In this document: positions 60,592-64,000 of the stretch, one piece after another
Layout of the letters: each line of letters opens with the position of its first letter
Position numbering within the stretch: the stretch's first letter is position 1
NCBI GenBank assembly: GCA_910588375.1
Contig: CAJUQA010000001.1
Span: 209,728-273,727 of the forward strand
From: an uncultured Odoribacter sp.
Lineage (GTDB): Bacteria; Bacteroidota; Bacteroidia; Bacteroidales; Marinifilaceae
Direction of reading: 5' to 3'
DNA: 64,000 nt
Notes under the pieces: model-generated
The model's input: the letters and a program-made list of their open reading frames with translations, nothing else
Told to the model about the DNA's origin: nothing
Database searches by the model: none
Program-made: the position numbers and the translations under genes

Positions 60592-63500
60592 TTAGTTCAG
60601 CGGTCTGATTTTCACTTGACCATCTCCTGTGTTCCCTGGCATAATGTCTGTATCTGTTAGATTTGGCATGCCGATATACCCGCCTTTTACTGTTGTCCAT
60701 TGATACCCCGCACCGTCAATCATCACCGTATTGGTAAAATATAAACCGGAATAATGGATAGATTGACCGGTATGAATAATATTGGACGACGTTGAAGAAG
60801 CACTAATCGCATCACAGCCGTTATGGCCGGAAATAAAGGATGAACCCGAACCGGCACTATTTCTAAGACTTCCCATATTGGCATAATTTCTATTGGTTGC
60901 TCCTCCGCCATAATAACCGCTTCCTGCACCATAACAATCATTCGAACCGCAAAGTCCTCCTCCATACGCTGCTGTTCCTCCAAATCCAAAACCTCCATAG
61001 TTAGGACCACCTGCGGAGGTTTGAGTACCACCATTTCCTGCAGAGCCGTTATAACCATTAATTCCACCACCTGGCATTCCCGCTTGGCCTTGCGAACCTC
61101 CGGAAGCTCCTCCTGCCGCAACCATGATTCTGGATTTTAAACCATTAAAATCATCCCACGAACCGCCTGCCAATCTTATATCCGTAGCTCCTCCTCCCAT
61201 ATGATTATATGCAGAGCGACCTCTATTATAACTATAACAAGTATAGCTTCCACCACCGGCACCATTAAAACCTTTTTCTCCATACGGCAGATATACACTT
61301 TTATTTTCACCTTCCTCTCCAACATAAATATAAAATGTCTTTTGCGTCCCGATATGTATTTCTCCTTTGGTATATGCTCCCATACCTCCAGGATATGCAC
61401 TTGAATAAGCACTCCCTTGGGCTCCCCAGCATTCCATTTTATAATCCCCAGGCTTCAACGTAATTGATTGTTCGGCTCCTGTATAATCGAATTGCCGGAT
61501 AACTTCCACTGTTTTTTTCCATTCCTGTCCCGGACATTTTTCCGTAGATACCGTCACGTCCGTACTGAATATGGAATTATTGGCAAGTCCGGAAACCACG
61601 CCTGTATTGGCTGCAACTGAGATACCTGCCGGCGGATTATTCAGTATCCAATTGTTTTGCAACATGTCTTTCCATATAGGATGAATATTAATTTGAAAAG
61701 AAGGGTATACATTGGCGTACATTTCCCATGTTTCAGTCCAGGGAAGAGGTGCGACGTACATTTCCGTAACGGTCTCCGCCACCCCCATGGCACAAACTCC
61801 TGTACGTTTGAATTGATATACAATAAAAGACTCAGTTGTATTTTCAAAATCATTATAAGTCAGAAATTCTCCGCTCGCATTTTCAATTAACTCAAATTTT
61901 GCTTCTCCCGGTTTCTTGACGTACCAATTGTATTGGAAACGCATATCCGGAAAATCGGGACAAGACGCAGCCTGTATATTTGAAATGGTTGCCTCTCCTT
62001 TCGGACATGTAGTATCTGATTGAATTTTTCCGCCGTCAATCTTAATACCCGAAAGACTATATACTCCACGGAATCCTACCGTACTGTCACGCTGAGTAAT
62101 GCTGGTAAAATAATTCATTGCTTCCGTGCGGTCGGAAGTTCGTAATAAACTATCGGGAGAGGAGAAGCCGCCACCGCGCACACCATAATTGCCGACAGTA
62201 ATATTCCACAAGGCGGTATTATATTCTCCCGCACCGCAACTGCCACCATCCAAATTACTATAATTTACATTGGCGCACAACTCTTTCAGATTCCCGCTCA
62301 TTTCCATGACACCCCAATACGTTCCGCCCGATTGACTTTGGTTGGTGGCAGAAGTACCGAACATTCCGCAACGCACAGGACCGTTGATACTGTTCGTCGT
62401 ACCGCTATTTACATTCTTCAAGTAACTCAATGCTTGTTCTCGTTCATCACCCCGGAAATTTAAGTCACTAAGAGAAGAAAGGCTGTTCACTCCGTTGTTG
62501 GTATTCCAGGCGTATTCCCCTTTATCCGGTACTTGCGGGTAAAAGCGTCTGCATGCTTTTTCGTATTCCAACTCACTCATCGGTCGCAAACCGCTCCAAC
62601 TGCAATACGCTATCATGTCTTCAATATTCATATAATTACAAGCTAACGTCTGACCATCGTCTGTGGAAAACAAATCATTAGCGGGATTCAGATTGTTACC
62701 GAACACGACAGGTGTATTTGCTTTCCGTTGTTCGATAAATACGATACCGTTCCGGCAACTCGGATTTTTCAAATCTCCAAACACGTAATCCCCTCGCTTC
62801 ATGGTAGAGAAATTATTGTTGGCAACACGTGCTTTCTGTTGGTCGAGGGTCAGAGAATTAAGAAACTCCACATACTGCTCCTGACTCGTTTCGTATTTCA
62901 TTACGTAAAACCCGGCATACCCTTTCGGATAGGTCGCTCCCAAAGAAACAAAACTGTTATCCCCGTTCAAACACACCGTCAAAGCATCTTCCGAATCCAC
63001 TGCCACCGGGGAAGCATCCTCCAGCAGGGCTACATCATAAATGACCAGATAATTCCCCGTTTCCCGGAAACGATAATACCGGTAGCTTCCCGGATTCGTA
63101 ATTTTATGCTTGCTCAGAGTCTGACTCCACATCGAATCGTTACCGCTCCACAAGGTCGACCAACTCGAGCCGTCATTACTGCCCTCGACATAATAGCCTG
63201 AACCTGCATAATGCGTGCGGATAGTGAAATAACGCATCGTTTTCGCTTCTCCGAAATCCAACATAAACCATTCGTTCGAACGACCGGCAGAATGGTAATG
63301 ACTATTGATATTATCATCGATGGCATTCTGTAACCCATAAGAAGTATGTTGCATGTTGCCACCATATACAGAAGAAGCGCTGAGGCTTTCATAGCCTTTG
63401 GTCCGTATCGGATTCCGGTCGGGAGCAAAATATTCATGGAAACACAAATAGGACGAAGCATCCCCCAAGTAATACGCCCCGTAAGGAACATACACCATTT

Positions 63501-64000
63501 CAATGGCATGCACGGCAACGTAAATCTCATTCAGAGCATTACCGAAATCCGTAGAAGTAAGTCCCGTACCGTTAAGAGGCCATTTCGCCTGTAACCGGAC
63601 ACTCACATTTCCCTCTGAGATTCCGTTACGCATCACGTACAGTCCGTTTACCTTTCCGGCATTGGCACCGACCATGTAAGCGTAACCGCCTCCCTCGTTA
63701 CCGGCAGCAGTATTCAATACATGACCCGATGAACTTAAATACGCATGCTGCCAGGGGTTCTCCAATCCCCGTTTCTTGAACTTGAAGAACACCCAGGCAG
63801 CATCCCAGTTGAAATCATCCCGCCAGGAGTTGTCCCAACGGAGAGTGACTTCGATAACAGCCGTATCGTTAACGATACTCACGACTCGCGTTTTGCCCTC
63901 CACACGGATGTTGTTCGCTTTGACGCCCGCAATTGTACATAACACCAATAACACGGGCAATAATACTTGACACACACAGACACATCCAAATAATTTCTTC
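60592..64000 (-). CDS. Large secreted mosaic protein (discoidin-like, SUMF1-like, glycine-rich domains), start codon just off window
   Basis: The frame is open to the last base. The codons at the edge read KKLFGCVCVCQVLLPVLLVL, a signal peptide, so the ATG is almost surely at about 64002-64000, which gives about 1137 residues. After it come a beta domain (NIRVEGKTRVVSIVNDTAVI), a discoidin-like segment (NAIDDNINSHYHSAG, MLDFGEAKTMRYFTIRTHYA), a formylglycine-generating-enzyme-like (SUMF1) domain (VMKYETSQEQYVEFLNSL, YCSWSGLRPMSELEYEKACR, GVMEMSGNLKELC), an Ig-like stretch, and a C-terminal glycine-rich domain (GGASGGSQGQAGMPGGG). It is exported and may bind glycans or be an adhesin. The SUMF1 fold may be only structural. 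Confidence 0.85.
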   Translation of the reverse strand, partial: KKLFGCVCVCQVLLPVLLVLCTIAGVKANNIRVEGKTRVVSIVNDTAVIEVTLRWDNSWRDDFNWDAAWVFFKFKKRGLENPWQHAYLSSSGHVLNTAAGNEGGGYAYMVGANAGKVNGLYVMRNGISEGNVSVRLQAKWPLNGTGLTSTDFGNALNEIYVAVHAIEMVYVPYGAYYLGDASSYLCFHEYFAPDRNPIRTKGYESLSASSVYGGNMQHTSYGLQNAIDDNINSHYHSAGRSNEWFMLDFGEAKTMRYFTIRTHYAGSGYYVEGSNDGSSWSTLWSGNDSMWSQTLSKHKITNPGSYRYYRFRETGNYLVIYDVALLEDASPVAVDSEDALTVCLNGDNSFVSLGATYPKGYAGFYVMKYETSQEQYVEFLNSLTLDQQKARVANNNFSTMKRGDYVFGDLKNPSCRNGIVFIEQRKANTPVVFGNNLNPANDLFSTDDGQTLACNYMNIEDMIAYCSWSGLRPMSELEYEKACRRFYPQVPDKGEYAWNTNNGVNSLSSLSDLNFRGDEREQALSYLKNVNSGTTNSINGPVRCGMFGTSATNQSQSGGTYWGVMEMSGNLKELCANVNYSNLDGGSCGAGEYNTALWNITVGNYGVRGGGFSSPDSLLRTSDRTEAMNYFTSITQRDSTVGFRGVYSLSGIKIDGGKIQSDTTCPKGEATISNIQAASCPDFPDMRFQYNWYVKKPGEAKFELIENASGEFLTYNDFENTTESFIVYQFKRTGVCAMGVAETVTEMYVAPLPWTETWEMYANVYPSFQINIHPIWKDMLQNNWILNNPPAGISVAANTGVVSGLANNSIFSTDVTVSTEKCPGQEWKKTVEVIRQFDYTGAEQSITLKPGDYKMECWGAQGSAYSSAYPGGMGAYTKGEIHIGTQKTFYIYVGEEGENKSVYLPYGEKGFNGAGGGSYTCYSYNRGRSAYNHMGGGATDIRLAGGSWDDFNGLKSRIMVAAGGASGGSQGQAGMPGGGINGYNGSAGNGGTQTSAGGPNYGGFGFGGTAAYGGGLCGSNDCYGAGSGYYGGGATNRNYANMGSLRNSAGSGSSFISGHNGCDAISASSTSSNIIHTGQSIHYSGLYFTNTVMIDGAGYQWTTVKGGYIGMPNLTDTDIMPGNTGDGQVKIRPLN

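Overview
The window comes from a member of the Bacteroidota, most probably a gut Bacteroidales; a lineage near Odoribacter or Butyricimonas is a guess. The signs are Bacteroidota promoters (TTG, 19-20 bp, TAnnTTTG), few Shine-Dalgarno sites, an IntDOT-like tyrosine recombinase, DUF3871, DUF6266-like and CCDC81-type HU proteins, type III glutamine synthetase, and a four-subunit 2-oxoacid:ferredoxin oxidoreductase.

Positions 1 to about 14,000 are an AT-rich integrated element, inserted next to a tRNA(CAT) gene whose 3' end faces the integrase. The left end is outside the window. The element is almost all maintenance and defence cargo: MntA/HepT, a second HEPN-like protein, a decayed HigB with intact HigA, YefM/YoeB and a zeta-type kinase toxin with a small partner. 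It also has a leucine-rich-repeat lipoprotein, DUF3871, a RadC-like JAB protein, a winged-helix protein preceded by iteron-like repeats, a DGQHR/ParB-like protein and several proteins of unknown function. No conjugation or phage structural genes are visible. A 58-bp repeat with inverted ends occurs three times, each copy beside a toxin-antitoxin module. A 240-bp non-coding stretch (2938-3176) is packed with inverted repeats and may be a structured RNA.

Positions 14,048 to 64,000 are ordinary chromosome with higher GC. In order: tRNA, rlmH, a 1200-residue NtrY-like sensor kinase with a membrane-anchored HTH protein; a heptosyltransferase-like enzyme; DUF1573; an AAA/PD-(D/E)XK protein; pssA; an HU-like membrane protein; galE; a short GT5-like protein; yraN, an OsmC-like protein and an epimerase; prfA and pyrF; a DUF6266-like gene preceded by four 11-bp tandem repeats. 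Then come an HxlR regulator divergent from a flavodoxin-like reductase, a pdxY/HAD pair and a MalY/DUF3737 pair.

From 36.5 to 44.1 kb, a four-gene minus-strand operon (TonB-dependent receptor, DUF362 lipoprotein, DUF418 membrane protein, MATE exporter) faces two tandem AraC regulators across a spacer with repeated GGTTATAA-like sites. This looks like a regulated uptake/efflux unit of unknown substrate. Next are type III glutamine synthetase, a Spy-like lipoprotein, an rnhB/GH3-family/RNA-methyltransferase operon, DUF4268, a coiled-coil lipoprotein, the vor-type oxidoreductase operon with an upstream aminotransferase, a LolC/E-like permease, a TonB-like protein, a GH16-like protein with altered catalytic residues, and comF. 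The right edge carries a mosaic secreted protein (discoidin-like, sulfatase-modifying-factor-like and glycine-rich domains) whose start codon lies about 2 nt outside the window.
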